Positions 22,664-23,926 of a stretch of 23,926 bases of DNA are shown here, in pieces (within the stretch, counting starts at the first letter, position 1; each line of letters begins with the position of its first letter). The notes below the pieces were generated by a model, which was given only the letters and a program-made list of their open reading frames with translations, was not told the origin of the DNA and ran no database searches. A program made the position numbers and the translations under genes. This DNA comes from Akkermansiaceae bacterium UBA1518 (GTDB lineage Bacteria > Verrucomicrobiota > Verrucomicrobiia > Verrucomicrobiales > Akkermansiaceae): positions 1-23,926 of the forward strand of contig DCQM01000068.1 in assembly GCA_002323895.1 (NCBI GenBank), read 5' to 3'.

Positions 22664-23926
22664 ATGCATCCTGATGTCGCGAAGTTAGTGGAGGCGGGCC
22701 GAATTACCGCTCCCGTTGGTGAAAAACTCTCAAAGATTGCTCCCGGCTCATACCGGATTCATAAAGGTTTTGGAGGAGGTGTGGTGACAGAATGGGATCT
22801 TTTCAATGGGAAGGTCACAATCGATTTTGAGAAAGAAAAGGGAAAAGTTATGGGGCTTAAGCTTGCTCTTGAAAAAACGGAGGCAGTAGAGGCGAATGAT
22901 GTCCGTGCTCAAAAGGTGAGCCAACTCGGGGAACTCAAGGATCTCGCGGAGAAAGATCCGGTCGAATTGGTCGTTCGCACAATTGAAACAAGGGGCGGGA
23001 ATATGACGATGGATCAACTTGATGCCGAGCTTTGCGGAAGTGTTGTCGAAGAGCCTGGTTATAAAAAATGGTGGGAGAAGACTAAGAAGGCTCTCCGTGA
23101 GAGCAAACGTGTTTCCGTTCCAACAAAACGTACTGATCCTCTTGTCCTTCGCGATGAATCTACTGGTCCAGGAGAGGCTCTGGTAGATGACTTGGAGCAG
23201 GCTCGCTCACCTAAAGCTCGTGTTAAGGCCCTTGAAGCTATTCAGCGTGAGGCCCCATTGGTTGCAGCGACTGAAGGTTTGCTTGCTCGTGCCTTTGAAA
23301 TAGTCAACGACGCAGCTTTAAAGTTAATGAAACTCGCTCCAGCGCAATCATTAGAGTTAATCGCGCTTCGTGATGAGATCGCTCAAGAAACGAAGCAGGA
23401 TGAAGCAATCTCGGTTGATGCTCCCAAGCTCGCAGAAGTCCTTCAGGTAGCCGATGGTAATCTTTCCGAGGATCTTAATCACGTTGCGGCGGCTCGCTTA
23501 AAACGTATTCTTGAGGCGTTTCCTCCTGCTTTCGGTGACGACTGGGTCGGCAAGGTGCTGGCTGTTTTTGGTAAGATAAGCTCCCGGGGAGTTTCCGAGA
23601 TTGCGAAACTCTTGGGAGAAAAGGACGAAACGAAGGCTCTTAATGATCATATCAAGGTTGCGCTATCGCGCCACGCTCTTGGGCCGGATTCGCTTGCTTG
23701 GATTTGTCGCGAACGCAAGAAGTTGGCGGAAGATGTTTTTGACGGTTCAGTGGGTTCGGTGATTCTTACCGTTCTTGAGCAAGATTCTCTCGATGATGGG
23801 CCCCGCCGAAGCGGGCGCTTAGGAAATCTGCTTCTCGATGACAAGGAACTGATCTCGGATATCCTTGATGGAATGGAATTAAACGATGTTCGTAACTTCG
23901 CACGCAAACTCCTTGCAAGCCCAGCT
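22664..23926 (+). CDS. N-terminal part of a probable long GreA-family protein, 3'-truncated
   Basis: The frame is open without stops from the ATG at 22664 to the last base (421 codons), so the gene is cut by the window. It begins MHPDVAKLVEAGRI, followed at about residues 30-70 by a small beta-rich segment (YRIHKGFGGGVVTEWDLFNG then KVTIDFEKEKGKVMGLKLA). The rest is charged and mostly helical, with LARAFEIVNDAALKLM and RLKRILEAFPPAF. This resembles the long N-terminal extension of GreA-type proteins in Chlamydiae and Verrucomicrobia. The Gre domain itself would be beyond the right edge, so the assignment is an inference from memory. No signal peptide or membrane segment is visible. Confidence 0.55.
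   Translation, partial: MHPDVAKLVEAGRITAPVGEKLSKIAPGSYRIHKGFGGGVVTEWDLFNGKVTIDFEKEKGKVMGLKLALEKTEAVEANDVRAQKVSQLGELKDLAEKDPVELVVRTIETRGGNMTMDQLDAELCGSVVEEPGYKKWWEKTKKALRESKRVSVPTKRTDPLVLRDESTGPGEALVDDLEQARSPKARVKALEAIQREAPLVAATEGLLARAFEIVNDAALKLMKLAPAQSLELIALRDEIAQETKQDEAISVDAPKLAEVLQVADGNLSEDLNHVAAARLKRILEAFPPAFGDDWVGKVLAVFGKISSRGVSEIAKLLGEKDETKALNDHIKVALSRHALGPDSLAWICRERKKLAEDVFDGSVGSVILTVLEQDSLDDGPRRSGRLGNLLLDDKELISDILDGMELNDVRNFARKLLASPA

Overview
The window looks like a chromosomal stretch from a bacterium of the PVC superphylum, most likely Verrucomicrobiota. This is inference. It rests on a cluster of three minor-pseudopilin genes resembling the Verru_Chthon cassette, a long protein resembling the N-terminal part of the oversized PVC-type GreA proteins, and the near absence of Shine-Dalgarno motifs before the genes. 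No single marker here proves the phylum. Coding density is high and no integrase, transposase or CRISPR array was seen.

Layout. (1) 1-1571, plus strand: the 3' part of cysH and all of cysK, the last steps of sulfate assimilation into cysteine. (2) 1651-11122, minus strand: an uninterrupted nuoGHIJKLMN operon for the membrane arm and part of the connecting arm of respiratory complex I. nuoA-F are not next to it, so the complex must be encoded in at least two places. A dyad upstream of nuoG matches the operator of the NADH-sensing repressor Rex, and also fits the CRP consensus. (3) 11123-11770: a gene-poor stretch with tRNA-Tyr and several terminator-like hairpins. (4) 11779-15904: a possible small secreted protein, thiD (thiamine), apaG, a 5-formyl-THF cyclo-ligase gene, an ECF-type sigma factor and lysA (lysine and diaminopimelate). 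(5) 15988-17847, plus strand: a rhomboid protease and galE. (6) 17924-20356, plus strand: three consecutive type IV pilin-like or type II secretion minor pseudopilins. (7) 20430-20655: tRNA-Leu with the unusual anticodon AAG, and tRNA-Val(CAC). (8) 20848-22576, plus strand: a compact set of ECF sigma factor, single-pass membrane protein (candidate anti-sigma) and secreted PDZ-domain protein, which reads as a possible envelope-sensing module. (9) 22664 to the right edge: an open gene for the N-terminal part of a probable GreA-family protein, cut by the window.

The most interesting items are the Rex/CRP-type operator before the split nuo operon, the A34 leucine tRNA, the sigma/membrane/PDZ module and the isolated pseudopilin trio. 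None is proven to be a new system. All identifications come from reading motifs, since no database search was possible.
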